A stretch of 54,491 bases of DNA, taken from positions 1-54,491 of the forward strand of contig JAQSWU010000004.1 in assembly GCA_029266475.1 (NCBI GenBank). Reading direction: 5' to 3'. The notes under the pieces were generated by a model that had not been told where the DNA came from, searched no databases, and worked only from the letters and a program-made list of their open reading frames with translations. Origin of the DNA: Rickettsiaceae bacterium. Lineage in GTDB: Bacteria; Pseudomonadota; Alphaproteobacteria; Rickettsiales; Rickettsiaceae. How positions within the stretch are numbered: position 1 is the stretch's first letter; each line of letters begins with the position of its first letter. Both the position numbers and the translations under genes were made by a program. Shown one piece after another: positions 15,892 to 24,667 of this stretch.

Positions 15892-17769
15892 ATGCCAACA
15901 AATAATCCAAAGTTAAAAAATTCATTTAGAAGAAGACCTCTCAAAAATATCAATGAGCTTTATAACGAAATAGATGGCTGTCACGATTATATAATAAAGC
16001 TATTAGAAGCTATATCCGATAATGATTACGATAAAACTAAGCAATTAATAGAAGAAGGTACGCCGATTTATGCAAGATATAAGAACCAAATGACTGCATT
16101 GCATTTTGCTGCAAAAGAAAAAAATTACGACATCCTCAAATTATTAATAGAGTCAGGCGCCAATACTAATGCCGTAGATAACAACAAAGAAACTATTCTT
16201 CACTATTTCATGGACAGTCACGATCCTCAAATTGTTTCTTACTTAATAAGACATGGCGCAAATATAAATACGCAAAATATCGATAAGTCGACTCCTTTAC
16301 ATTTAGCGGCTAAGAACCGGGCTTATAATATTGTAGAAATACTACTTGAAAATAACGCAAAACAAAATTTATGTGACAAAAATAATACAACACCTCTTCA
16401 CATTGCCGTAAGGGAAAAATGCCTAGTTATGGCGCATATGTTAATACAGCATAAAGCCAATATTAATGCTAAAGATATCGAAGGTCATACTCCTTTGCAT
16501 TATGCAGCAATATCTGGGCACCTCGATATGCTATCGTTCCTTATCCTTGCAGGGGCCAGTCTTGATGCTCGTGATATTAGAGGAGTTACCCCGCTTCAAT
16601 TAGCTTTAAAATTTAAACATAATGATATTGCAAAAGCTTTAGTAGAAAGCGGCGCTGACGTTAATTCAATCGATAATCAAGGTAAAAGCGTTTTAGATTA
16701 TTGTCCCTTAATGGATAACCGAGATATGACCAGCTTCTTAGTTAAAAGAGGTGCAAAAACAAAACCCATTATCCCCTCTGAATTACTTAGAGCGGAATTT
16801 TATGAAGATATCGCTATTGAAAAACCAATGGATAATTTTAATAATGACTATCCTTTGATAATTGCAGCTAAAGAAGGCAGGGATTATGATGCTATATTTT
16901 TAATCGAAAATGGCGGAGATATTAATGGAGTAGATAGCAACGGCATTACAGCTTTACTTTATTACGCACAATTAAATAATATAAAAATGGCACAACTTCT
17001 TATAAATAGAGGTGCAAAGCTTGATGTTAAGGATAATTGCGGGCTTACAGCTCTGCATTATGCTGCATGCTATGGTTATGACGAAATGGGTAAATTATTG
17101 TTAGAAAATAACGCAAATATTGATACTCAAGATAATAGTGGCTGGACTCCGCTTCACTCAGCAATAGCTTATGATAACTTATCTTTTGCCGATCTGCTAA
17201 TAAGAAATGGTGCAGATTTATTAATACAAACGACTAGATCAAATATACAAAATATCTATCAAGTTGGTCAAATTGCCTTAGAGAACTCTTCCCCAGAATG
17301 GGTTTTCAAAAATTATACTATTTCCTCCTTAAAAGAATGTTCTATTAAGGGAAAATTCCAACTTCTAAGGGTAATCGAGCATTATGTAATCCGAGGAGAG
17401 GTAGATTTGTTGGAGGTAGAGCCGTTTATTGTAAATATCATTAATGTTTGTAAGAGTGAGCTAGAGAGCAACATTGCTCAGCAAAAAAAGGTAGATTTAG
17501 AATATTTAGAGCATCTTGACAAGCTTTTGATTAGCGTGAAGAATTTGCTAATTAGTGAGAATGAAGAGATAGCAGTAAGCTTATGTGAGATAAAGCTATC
17601 TATGTTGCAACTATTACTTAATACAAATTCTGAAGAGAGCTTTGATAGTTTTGATTCTGTCCTACATGAAGAGCTAGATGATATATCAAGTTCAAAAGAT
17701 TTAAATTCTGATCTGGATAGAAAACTGTATGAAAAGATGGGAGAAGAGTTCACAGAGGTAGCACTTTAA
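15892..17769 (+). CDS. Ankyrin-repeat protein
   Basis: A 625-residue protein with about eleven ankyrin units: seven in tandem at about 60-290, then four at about 320-450 (hallmarks such as HTPLHYAAISGHLDMLSFLI and GLTALHYAACYGYDEMGKLL). The C-terminal 170 residues are helical and end in a Ser/Asp/Glu-rich tail. That region begins with GKFQLLRV (487-494), closely resembling GKLELLRV in the ankyrin protein at 31548, so the two may share a C-terminal module. A good ribosome site (GAGGTG) precedes the ATG. There is no signal peptide. Such proteins are common T4SS effectors in Rickettsiales; that role is inferred. Confidence 0.9.
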   Translation: MPTNNPKLKNSFRRRPLKNINELYNEIDGCHDYIIKLLEAISDNDYDKTKQLIEEGTPIYARYKNQMTALHFAAKEKNYDILKLLIESGANTNAVDNNKETILHYFMDSHDPQIVSYLIRHGANINTQNIDKSTPLHLAAKNRAYNIVEILLENNAKQNLCDKNNTTPLHIAVREKCLVMAHMLIQHKANINAKDIEGHTPLHYAAISGHLDMLSFLILAGASLDARDIRGVTPLQLALKFKHNDIAKALVESGADVNSIDNQGKSVLDYCPLMDNRDMTSFLVKRGAKTKPIIPSELLRAEFYEDIAIEKPMDNFNNDYPLIIAAKEGRDYDAIFLIENGGDINGVDSNGITALLYYAQLNNIKMAQLLINRGAKLDVKDNCGLTALHYAACYGYDEMGKLLLENNANIDTQDNSGWTPLHSAIAYDNLSFADLLIRNGADLLIQTTRSNIQNIYQVGQIALENSSPEWVFKNYTISSLKECSIKGKFQLLRVIEHYVIRGEVDLLEVEPFIVNIINVCKSELESNIAQQKKVDLEYLEHLDKLLISVKNLLISENEEIAVSLCEIKLSMLQLLLNTNSEESFDSFDSVLHEELDDISSSKDLNSDLDRKLYEKMGEEFTEVAL

Positions 17770-18140
17770 TCGTTAGGCTCTAAAAATAGACTTCTATCAA
17801 AAACTCTATTTATATTGAAGGGCTTAAAATCTCTATAACTATTTTTTGACTTCAAGGTTTTGTATTAAGTGTTATATTATAATTAAATATTAAGAATCTA
17901 TTTGGAAGAAGAGTGTCAGCTAAATATAAAAAAATAGGGGGGGGGTCAAAAATCGCAACTTCAGGTTGAAATTTTGTAATATAGGTTAATATATTAACTC
18001 TTTTATGCTTTAGTCCCGGAGATTAGTGATTATATTTTGCTAACTAAGCTCAATAAAATATTAATTTTCTTGGCTCTGCTATTGTAATTTAGTAAATTTT
18101 ATATATGATCTAGACAACATAAAACCAAAAAAATAGACTT
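17770..18140. other. Intergenic region before efp with a G9 tract and dispersed repeat
   Basis: No gene is seen in these 371 AT-rich bases. They contain the G-rich dispersed repeat at 17928-17975, including nine consecutive G at 17937-17945. The efp promoter should lie in the last 100 bases, but I cannot single out boxes with confidence. Confidence 0.5.
17928..17975 (+). repeat. G-rich dispersed repeat, copy 1 (with G9 tract)
   Basis: The sequence runs from seven A through TAGGGGGGGGGTCAAAAAT to GGTTGAAATTTT. A second copy with one indel and a few substitutions is at 33903-33950. A shorter resemblance (AAAAAACAGGGGGAGGGTTAA) is at 31474-31494. Confidence 0.7.
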
Positions 18141-18707
18141 ATGAAAATTTCAGCAAATTCAATTAGCCTTGGTAATATCCTTGTTTATAAAGATGACCTT
18201 TGGAAGGTTGCGAAAAAGCCTGAGCATGTTAAGCCTGGTAAGGGTCCTGCTTATGTGCAGCTTGAGCTTAAGAACCTTAAGACCGGTACAAAACTTAATG
18301 ATCGTATCAGTTCAAGCGATACGGTAGAGAAAGCAGAACTTGAGCAAAGACAATATCAATTTTTATATCCTGAAGGTGAGAACTTAGTATTTATGGATAA
18401 TGAAAATTATGAGCAAATTACCTTAAGCAAAGATATCGCTGAAGACCAAGTGGCGTTCTTGCAAGATGGAATGGTTGTCGAGGTAGAGCTATATCAAGAC
18501 AAACCCTTAAGTATCAAACTTCCTTCAACTGTAGTACTTACGATTTCAGAGACCGACCCTACTATTAAAGGGGCAACTGTAACATCATCTTATAAGCCAG
18601 CTATCCTTGAGAATGGTATAAGGGTAATGGTGCCACCATATTTATCTACAGGCGAAAAGATAGTAGTTAAGACTGAAGATGCAAGCTTTGTAGAAAGAGC
18701 GAAATAA
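18141..18707 (+). CDS. efp: Elongation factor P
   Basis: A 188-residue EF-P, which binds between the ribosomal P and E sites and rescues stalling at proline stretches. The N-terminal KOW-like domain carries [10 protein letters not shown]; Lys34 is the residue that is beta-lysylated in many bacteria. Two OB-fold domains follow, and the C-terminal part contains [23 protein letters not shown]. Length is standard. A terminator-like hairpin follows at 18736-18766. Confidence 0.97.
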   Translation: MKISANSISLGNILVYKDDLWKVAKKPEHVKPGKGPAYVQLELKNLKTGTKLNDRISSSDTVEKAELEQRQYQFLYPEGENLVFMDNENYEQITLSKDIAEDQVAFLQDGMVVEVELYQDKPLSIKLPSTVVLTISETDPTIKGATVTSSYKPAILENGIRVMVPPYLSTGEKIVVKTEDASFVERAK

Positions 18708-18735
18708 AACTTCAGTAGATTAAGTTTTTGATAAT

Positions 18736-18766
18736 GGCGGCTGCCTTTCTTGAGTTGCCGCCTTTT
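18736..18766 (+). terminator. Rho-independent terminator after efp
   Basis: GGCGGC (18736-18741) pairs with GCCGCC (18757-18762), followed by TTTTCTCT. It starts 28 bp past the efp stop. Confidence 0.7.
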
Positions 18767-18874
18767 CTCTCCTGCGATGCATTAGTTATAGTATATATTG
18801 CAGGAGTTTGATTTTATTAACACAAAAAGCTGTTTTTAAAGTAAATATTTATAGTAAACATTAGTAGCAAAAAT

Positions 18875-19675
18875 ATGCATAATAATCCAGTAATAAACGT
18901 CCTAAACCAGATTAGTAGAAAAGCCTCAAAGGTACTTATGAGAGATTATTTCGAATTAGAAAATCTCCAATCATCCCCAAAGGGACCTTTCTCATACGCT
19001 TCAAAATCGGCTGATATTACGCTAGACATCATTTCCAAAGAGCTTATAAAAGCTTATCCAGAATATTCTATTATTATAAACCATAATGAAAATATTTATA
19101 AAGGTGAGTCTGAGTATAGATTTACTATAAATCCGCTGGAAGGTTACAATAACCTAGCCAGGAGCCAACCTTTCTTCGCATTTGTAATTACTTTAGAGAA
19201 GGAAAATAAAGATAAATATGATGCAGTTGCCTGTATTTTTAATTCTGCATTTCTAGGTTTGACCTATTACGCAGCGAAAGGGCAGGGCTCGTGGGTGGAG
19301 AGGATTGAGCGAGGTCTATCAAGCGCCTACAGGATTAGGGTTTCTAATAATAACGCCCAGAAACCTGCCCTTATAGGTCTTAATAAATTTGATTATAATG
19401 ATTCAGAAAATCAGCTAATATTAAAAAGACTTAGCGAAATTGAAGGCGATATTAGAATACTTGGCTCTGAATTAATGACTGGAGCTTATGTTGCAAGCGG
19501 CAAGCTTGATGCTGCGGTATTTCATAAAGCTGCTTATAGTAATATGAATGCTATTAAATTATTAGTGAGCGAGGCAGGCGGAATTACCTTTAATATTAAG
19601 AGTGGAATTAGTGATGCGCAAGTGTCTTGCAGCGCAGCGCAGTATAAAGAACTTTTTAAACATTTTAATGGTTAG
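18875..19675 (+). CDS. Inositol-monophosphatase-like protein, probably catalytically degenerate
   Basis: A 266-residue protein with the overall IMPase/SuhB fold (start [21 protein letters not shown]-terminal [13 protein letters not shown]). The metal-binding signature DPxDGT of the family reads NPLEGYNN here, and the WDxAA motif reads YSNMNAIK, so the aspartates that hold the catalytic magnesium ions appear to be lost. It is therefore likely a pseudoenzyme or has a non-catalytic, SuhB-like RNA-related role; SuhB also acts in rRNA transcription antitermination in E. coli. It is followed after 2 bp by rlmE and then the ELM1-family gene, a probable operon. Confidence 0.8.
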   Translation: MHNNPVINVLNQISRKASKVLMRDYFELENLQSSPKGPFSYASKSADITLDIISKELIKAYPEYSIIINHNENIYKGESEYRFTINPLEGYNNLARSQPFFAFVITLEKENKDKYDAVACIFNSAFLGLTYYAAKGQGSWVERIERGLSSAYRIRVSNNNAQKPALIGLNKFDYNDSENQLILKRLSEIEGDIRILGSELMTGAYVASGKLDAAVFHKAAYSNMNAIKLLVSEAGGITFNIKSGISDAQVSCSAAQYKELFKHFNG

Positions 19676-19677
19676 AA

Positions 19678-20352
19678 ATGAGAGGGAAATTTACTAGAGT
19701 CAAAACGGCTAAGAGTAGAAGCGTTTCATCTACGCGCTGGTTACAAAGGCAATTAAATGACCCACTGGTTATCCTTGCTAAAAAAGAAGGGTACAGATCT
19801 AGAGCTGCCTTCAAACTTTTAGATATTGAGGAGAAGTTTAAAATTTTCAAACCTGGTTTAAAGGTGCTTGATCTAGGGGCGGCTCCTGGAGGTTGGACGC
19901 AGGTAGCAGTCAAGCTTACTAAAAGCTTAGATAATCCTCAAAGTAAAGTTATAGCCCTTGACCTGCTGCCAATTGAAGAGATCCCAGGTGCGATTTCTTT
20001 GCAAAAAGATTTTTATGATTTTGATGCAACTGATTTATTAAAGGAGACTTTAGGAAGCCAAGCTGATATAGTAATGAGTGATATGGCTGCAAATACTACT
20101 GGGCATCAAGCAACAGATCACTTGAAAATTATAGATTTATGCGAAAGAGCCTATGATTTTGCAGTAACGATACTTAAGCCAGAAGGGCATTTTATAGCAA
20201 AAATATTTCAAGGTGGGGCTGAGCAAATACTTCTCTCAAAAATAAAACAAAATTTTGCTCAAGTTAAACATTTTAAACCGAAGTCGAGTAGGGCAGATTC
20301 ATCTGAAATATATGTAATCGCTATAGGATTTAAGGGTGGATTAACTCAATAA
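19678..20352 (+). CDS. rlmE: 23S rRNA (uridine-2'-O)-methyltransferase RlmE
   Basis: A 224-residue FtsJ/RrmJ-family enzyme that methylates the 2'-O of U2552 in the 23S rRNA A-loop. The SAM-binding motif is [15 protein letters not shown] near 62-76. The K-D-K-E catalytic set is visible as Lys46 in YRSRAAFKL, Asp in VMSDMA, Lys in FIAKIFQGG and Glu in SSEIYVIA. It begins 2 bp after the IMPase-like gene and ends 12 bp before the next. Confidence 0.95.
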   Translation: MRGKFTRVKTAKSRSVSSTRWLQRQLNDPLVILAKKEGYRSRAAFKLLDIEEKFKIFKPGLKVLDLGAAPGGWTQVAVKLTKSLDNPQSKVIALDLLPIEEIPGAISLQKDFYDFDATDLLKETLGSQADIVMSDMAANTTGHQATDHLKIIDLCERAYDFAVTILKPEGHFIAKIFQGGAEQILLSKIKQNFAQVKHFKPKSSRADSSEIYVIAIGFKGGLTQ

Positions 20353-20364
20353 TATTAATTACTT

Positions 20365-21333
20365 ATGGATGATGTTATTTGGGTATTAGCTGATAATAGA
20401 GCTGGAAATGCTAACCAAGCTATTGGTCTGGCTGAAGCTTCTGGTGAAAAATTTATTATAAAAAACCTTAAGTATAATTTATTTAGCTATTTACCAAATT
20501 TCTTGCTCGGCCAAAATGAATTTTATATTAACAAATCTAGTTCAGACGATTTAAGTCCACCTTTCCCAAAGCTTGTAATATCATCAGGTAGAAGAACTGC
20601 GCCCCTTGCTCTATCTATTAAGCAAAAATCCCCTTCAACGAAGATTATTCAAATCATGAAGCCGCATATTGCTGAGGAAAAATTCGATCTTATAATCCTT
20701 CCACAGCATGATACATTTGAAGGTAACTCAGGCAACATCTACCGGACGGTTGGTGCAATGAATAGGATTACTCCACAAAGTTTAAAAAGCCATCAACAAA
20801 AATTTAGAGAGCATTATCCGCAGCTTAGTCTTAAAGTTATTTCTGTTATGATAGGAGGAAGCAATAAAAGATATAAGTTTACTCGAAAAGATGCTGAGCA
20901 GATGGTAAAAATTATTGAACAACTTAGCATTAACCATGCAGCGCAGCTTTTTATAAGCTTTAGTAGGCGTACGCCAGAAGCTGTGAAAGAGGCTTTTTAT
21001 AACAATTTTAGCTACCCAAATCATATTTATGACCCAGCAAAAGGTGGCTATAACCCATATTTTGGTATGCTTGCAGCTTCAGATTTTATTATTACTACGG
21101 GCGATTCAATTTCAATGTGCAGTGATGTTGCAACTGCTGGCAAACCCCAATACATCTATGTTCCGCCAAGTTTTACCTCGCCTAAACATAACTACTTTGT
21201 ACAGCAGCTCATAGATATGGAAGTAGCAAGAAGGTTACTGCCCACGACGGAAGTGCTAAGTAATTTTAAATATAAACCTCTTGCAGAAGCAAGAAAAGCT
21301 GCAAAATTTATTAAAGAATATATTTTGAACTAA
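20365..21333 (+). CDS. ELM1/GtrOC1-family putative glycosyltransferase-like protein
   Basis: A 322-residue member of the ELM1 family (mitochondrial fission ELM1 in plants, widespread in Alphaproteobacteria). The conserved N-terminus is VLADNRAGNANQAIGLAE; the centre has PSTKIIQIMKPH, and the C-terminal part has a nucleotide-sugar-enzyme-like TTGDSISMCSDVATAGKP. The fold resembles GT-B glycosyltransferases and the bacterial function is not known. It is third in the likely operon with the IMPase-like gene and rlmE. Confidence 0.85.
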   Translation: MDDVIWVLADNRAGNANQAIGLAEASGEKFIIKNLKYNLFSYLPNFLLGQNEFYINKSSSDDLSPPFPKLVISSGRRTAPLALSIKQKSPSTKIIQIMKPHIAEEKFDLIILPQHDTFEGNSGNIYRTVGAMNRITPQSLKSHQQKFREHYPQLSLKVISVMIGGSNKRYKFTRKDAEQMVKIIEQLSINHAAQLFISFSRRTPEAVKEAFYNNFSYPNHIYDPAKGGYNPYFGMLAASDFIITTGDSISMCSDVATAGKPQYIYVPPSFTSPKHNYFVQQLIDMEVARRLLPTTEVLSNFKYKPLAEARKAAKFIKEYILN

Positions 21334-21387
21334 GCCAAGACGTAGAGAATTTTTAACATTTGTATAGCTAGCTAAGAGCCAAGGTTG

Positions 21388-24177
21388 TTAACCTTGACTC
21401 CTTGACTGCTTATTGTTTTTGCCACTTATACGGTCCGTGAATTTTTGCACCCAGCTTTTCGGCTTATATTTTTTGCTATAATCTGAAATAAGATTTTTAA
21501 TTTCGGCTGTGGTTGCAAGTTTTTCAGCGTTATTACCAAATTTATTTTTAATTCTAGGGTCTACATTTTGTTTTAATACTAGTTCAACTATTTCTTTATT
21601 ACCTGTTTTAACGGCCATTATAAGTAGAGTATCTCCATTCTTATCTTTTATATTAGGATTAGCTCCGCATTCTAATAGATGCTCAACCATATTCCTATTA
21701 CGCATATTTACAGCGGCCATAAGTGATGGTAGATGATTTTTCTTTTGTTTTATTTGTAGTTCCTCTTGACGTAATAAGAATCTCGTAATGTCCTTATTAC
21801 CAATCTCAAAAGCGATATCTATTGGGGTTCTTCCTTGTTTATCTTTTAGACTAATATCAGCTTTGTTATTTAGTAAAAGTTTTATTGCCTCAATATTTTC
21901 GCTCCAAATTGCAAAAGTAAGTGCAGTGTTACCATCTTTATCTTGTAAATTTGGATTAGCTCCTTTTTTAAGCAGTTTATCCATCATGCTACGGTCATGC
22001 ACTTTCGCAGCGCACATTAAGGCACTTAGTCCTTCTTTATTTTGTAAGTTAATGTAACTTTTTCTTTTGCAGAGATCTAGAGCTCTATCTAGATATTTTT
22101 CACCTACAGGATTTAGGACTAGTTGCATTAAGCTTGAATATTTGTCGACAGTAGTGTTAACAATCTTTTCTTCCTGAGCCAGAATTAAATCAATTTTTTT
22201 ATTAAAAATATCACCGGCAACAGTTTTCCTATCTACCATAAAAGCCACAATTTGGGGCACAGCAATGCTTGAAGCTAAAATTAAGAAATTATGTTGTGCT
22301 TGTTTATGATCCCCATCAAGGTGCATTCCAAACAAGGTTGAATCCGCTTTATGCTCTAAAAGAAGTTTTGTAGTCTGCAAACTTTCTTTTCTATTATTGC
22401 ACAAAACTCTAAAAAGTGGAGCTGTAAGAATATTAGAGTAGGATGGAGTTAGTTCTGCTTTCTGCCAGTCAACACCCTCGTTAGGGTCGAAGCCATTTTT
22501 GAGCAAATTTTCAACAATTGCAGGGCTTCCATCTTTAATCACAAAAGATACTTTATCACCTGTATATTTTCGTATATATTGCCTAAATGCTTTTCGTAAT
22601 AAATCAGGGTTTTTATAGGATGCAGGAGATAAGTTATCTAATAATACTGCGAATTTATCATTAATATCAGGCTTATTAACATCTATCAAAACATTGCAGT
22701 AAGTGGTATTATATAAAATATCTTTAATAAAAAAATTTTTTAATTTTTCATCACATATATTATTCAAAATTGCTTTTAACTCCTCCACTGTAGATTCATT
22801 TAATATAACCTCTGTGGCCTTCCCATCGAAATAATAACCTCTATTTATCAATATTCCTATGAATTCAGGGTCATGAATTGTTGTCTCATTTATTAAAACG
22901 CCCTTGCGAGGTCTTACTTCTCCTCGTTGTTCAAAGGCAACTTCTTCCGAACGGTATTTTACGCTACTATCTTCGAACTTATAATCAAGGGTAGAGATAA
23001 ATTTTATTTCTGACAAAAGTCTTTTAGCATCATCTAAGTTTCCTTTACTAACATTCTCGTAGATAAAATCACCAATTGATAAATCAAAACTTATATTTTC
23101 TCTATATTGATTATTCCTTCTCAATAGCCTATCAACTAAATAGATGTCCATTATGAGGTTTGGATGGCTTTCTAATAGTAGATCGGTTATCTCATGTCTG
23201 CCTTCAAGCAATGCATTGACCAAAGCATCCTTAAGAGTTTCTACACTGTGTGAATCATATACCCTCTTAATATAAGGTTGGTTTATTAACAAATCCACTA
23301 CTTGGGTGTTATTTTCTTTTATATTACTGAAAAGTTCCATCTTAAGAAAATACCATTGATCTAAAATCAAATCAGTATTTTTCAATAACTTAGCAGCCAT
23401 CTTATAATTTTCTTCCTTCAAAACCTTTGAAAGATATTTTTTAATATTATAGTTAATATAAGGTAAAATATAATCATTTGGCTTAAATTCTTTACATTCT
23501 AATAAACATTCAATTATATCATCATTTTTTTTTCTTAGTAATTCGTTAAGAATTTTTGCATCATTATCAAAGACAAGATTTGGATCTGCGCCTTTTTCAA
23601 TGAGTAATTTCGCTATCTCATAATTCTTTTCTTCTAAAGCTGATTTAAGAATGGGCTGATTCTCCTCATGTATAATAGAATTAGGATTTGCTCCATTTTG
23701 AAGCAATAAATCTATCATTTTATAATCATTAAACCATATATAAGCTTTACTAAGAGCATTTAAATTCTCTGGATTATAATTATGCTGTAGCTCAGGCGTA
23801 TTTTTAAGCATAAGTTCAATAAACTCATAATCATACTCTGAAATTACAGCATGGCTTCTACCTATATTGGCTGATTTGAGCTTGTCCATAAAGTAATCAA
23901 GTAAATTATGGTGATAGGTCTTTCCACCCGCAACAGGGATGTCTTTAGTAACGCTTAAAGATAAACCCTTTTCAAGTAACTTTTGTAGTATTTGTACCTT
24001 GTCTTCAGAGGCAATAGGGCTATCAATAAGGTTTTTAATAACGCTATTATCAAAATTTTCCTCTACTTCACTTAAGTCTACTTTGGAATTTAAGCTCCTT
24101 AATATATTAACTGCTTTATTACCCACTTTAAGCAGGGAATTTATCTCTTCAAGTAATTTTTGTGCTTCATCAGTCAT
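21388..24177 (-). CDS. Large ankyrin-repeat protein, divergent from the T4SS operon
   Basis: A 929-residue protein. Ankyrin units are recognisable in the N-terminal third (about 125-300), near 590-640 and in a well-conserved C-terminal block at about 735-895 (for example GNTALTFAIWSENIEAIKLL and GRTPIDIAFEIGNKDITRFL). The middle, about 330-590, is helical and unrecognised. The tail after 895 is basic (KKYKPKSWVQKF, then KNNKQSRSQG). There is no signal peptide. It faces virB3 across a 197-bp intergenic region in which each gene has its own CtrA-type box at the same distance. This coupling and the basic tail make it a strong T4SS effector candidate by inference. A short hairpin (CAAGGTT/AACCTTG) overlaps the stop. 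Confidence 0.9.
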   Translation of the reverse strand: MTDEAQKLLEEINSLLKVGNKAVNILRSLNSKVDLSEVEENFDNSVIKNLIDSPIASEDKVQILQKLLEKGLSLSVTKDIPVAGGKTYHHNLLDYFMDKLKSANIGRSHAVISEYDYEFIELMLKNTPELQHNYNPENLNALSKAYIWFNDYKMIDLLLQNGANPNSIIHEENQPILKSALEEKNYEIAKLLIEKGADPNLVFDNDAKILNELLRKKNDDIIECLLECKEFKPNDYILPYINYNIKKYLSKVLKEENYKMAAKLLKNTDLILDQWYFLKMELFSNIKENNTQVVDLLINQPYIKRVYDSHSVETLKDALVNALLEGRHEITDLLLESHPNLIMDIYLVDRLLRRNNQYRENISFDLSIGDFIYENVSKGNLDDAKRLLSEIKFISTLDYKFEDSSVKYRSEEVAFEQRGEVRPRKGVLINETTIHDPEFIGILINRGYYFDGKATEVILNESTVEELKAILNNICDEKLKNFFIKDILYNTTYCNVLIDVNKPDINDKFAVLLDNLSPASYKNPDLLRKAFRQYIRKYTGDKVSFVIKDGSPAIVENLLKNGFDPNEGVDWQKAELTPSYSNILTAPLFRVLCNNRKESLQTTKLLLEHKADSTLFGMHLDGDHKQAQHNFLILASSIAVPQIVAFMVDRKTVAGDIFNKKIDLILAQEEKIVNTTVDKYSSLMQLVLNPVGEKYLDRALDLCKRKSYINLQNKEGLSALMCAAKVHDRSMMDKLLKKGANPNLQDKDGNTALTFAIWSENIEAIKLLLNNKADISLKDKQGRTPIDIAFEIGNKDITRFLLRQEELQIKQKKNHLPSLMAAVNMRNRNMVEHLLECGANPNIKDKNGDTLLIMAVKTGNKEIVELVLKQNVDPRIKNKFGNNAEKLATTAEIKNLISDYSKKYKPKSWVQKFTDRISGKNNKQSRSQG

Positions 24178-24225
24178 ATAGTTCCTAAATGTAAGTTCAT
24201 TTAGATTGATCTTAAATAAAAAACG

Positions 24226-24240
24226 TTAAAGTTTAGTTAA
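24226..24240 (-). promoter_or_regulatory. CtrA-type box upstream of the 929-residue ankyrin gene
   Basis: Read toward the gene the site is TTAACTAAACTTTAA, ending 48 bases before the start codon at 24177. It matches TTAA-N7-TTAA and shares an intergenic region with the virB3 box. Confidence 0.55.
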
Positions 24241-24311
24241 GGTTACTAATATGTACCAAATTAGCATCTAGCTCGATTTAATTTTAACTGAATTCTTTAA
24301 AATAGCTTGTT

Positions 24312-24326
24312 TTAAGTTATTCTTAA
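24312..24326 (+). promoter_or_regulatory. CtrA-type box upstream of virB3
   Basis: The site is TTAAGTTATTCTTAA, ending 48 bases before the virB3 ATG at 24375. It has the same pattern and spacing as the divergent ankyrin gene box. Confidence 0.6.
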
Positions 24327-24374
24327 CTAATTTGCTTTAAAACTTATGAGTATGTGAATTTATAAGGTTTGTTT

Positions 24375-24665
24375 ATGAGCGATGGTAACCTAACATCAGA
24401 TCCTTTATTCGTCGGCTTGACAAGGCCTACACTGATTTTTGGCGTCAGTATTTCTTATGCAATGCTCAATATGATTATTTCAGTAGTATACTTTATTAAT
24501 ACATCTAGTTTTTGGATCGTGCCTGTGGCTGGTGTGATACATGTAATAGGTTACATACTTTGCTTTAAGGAGCCACGTTTTATGGAGCTTTATTTAAATA
24601 AGCTTTCAAAATGCAATAATTGTCCGAATAAATCATATTTCGGTTCAAATTCATACTATGTTTAA
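24375..24665 (+). CDS. virB3: Type IV secretion protein VirB3
   Basis: A 96-residue inner-membrane protein with the VirB3 pattern: DPLFVGLTRPTLIFGVSISY at the N-terminus, two hydrophobic segments (about 17-38 and 44-64), then KEPRFMELYL. The frame is open from a TTG at 24369, but ATAAGG 7 bases before the ATG at 24375 marks the real start. It ends 2 bp before virB4. VirB3 works with the VirB4 ATPase and VirB6 in the inner-membrane complex. Confidence 0.93.
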   Translation: MSDGNLTSDPLFVGLTRPTLIFGVSISYAMLNMIISVVYFINTSSFWIVPVAGVIHVIGYILCFKEPRFMELYLNKLSKCNNCPNKSYFGSNSYYV

Positions 24666-24667
24666 AT

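Noticed and set aside
21509-22057. Two plus-strand frames opposite the large ankyrin gene
   Set aside because: They are antisense to conserved ankyrin units and lack start signals.
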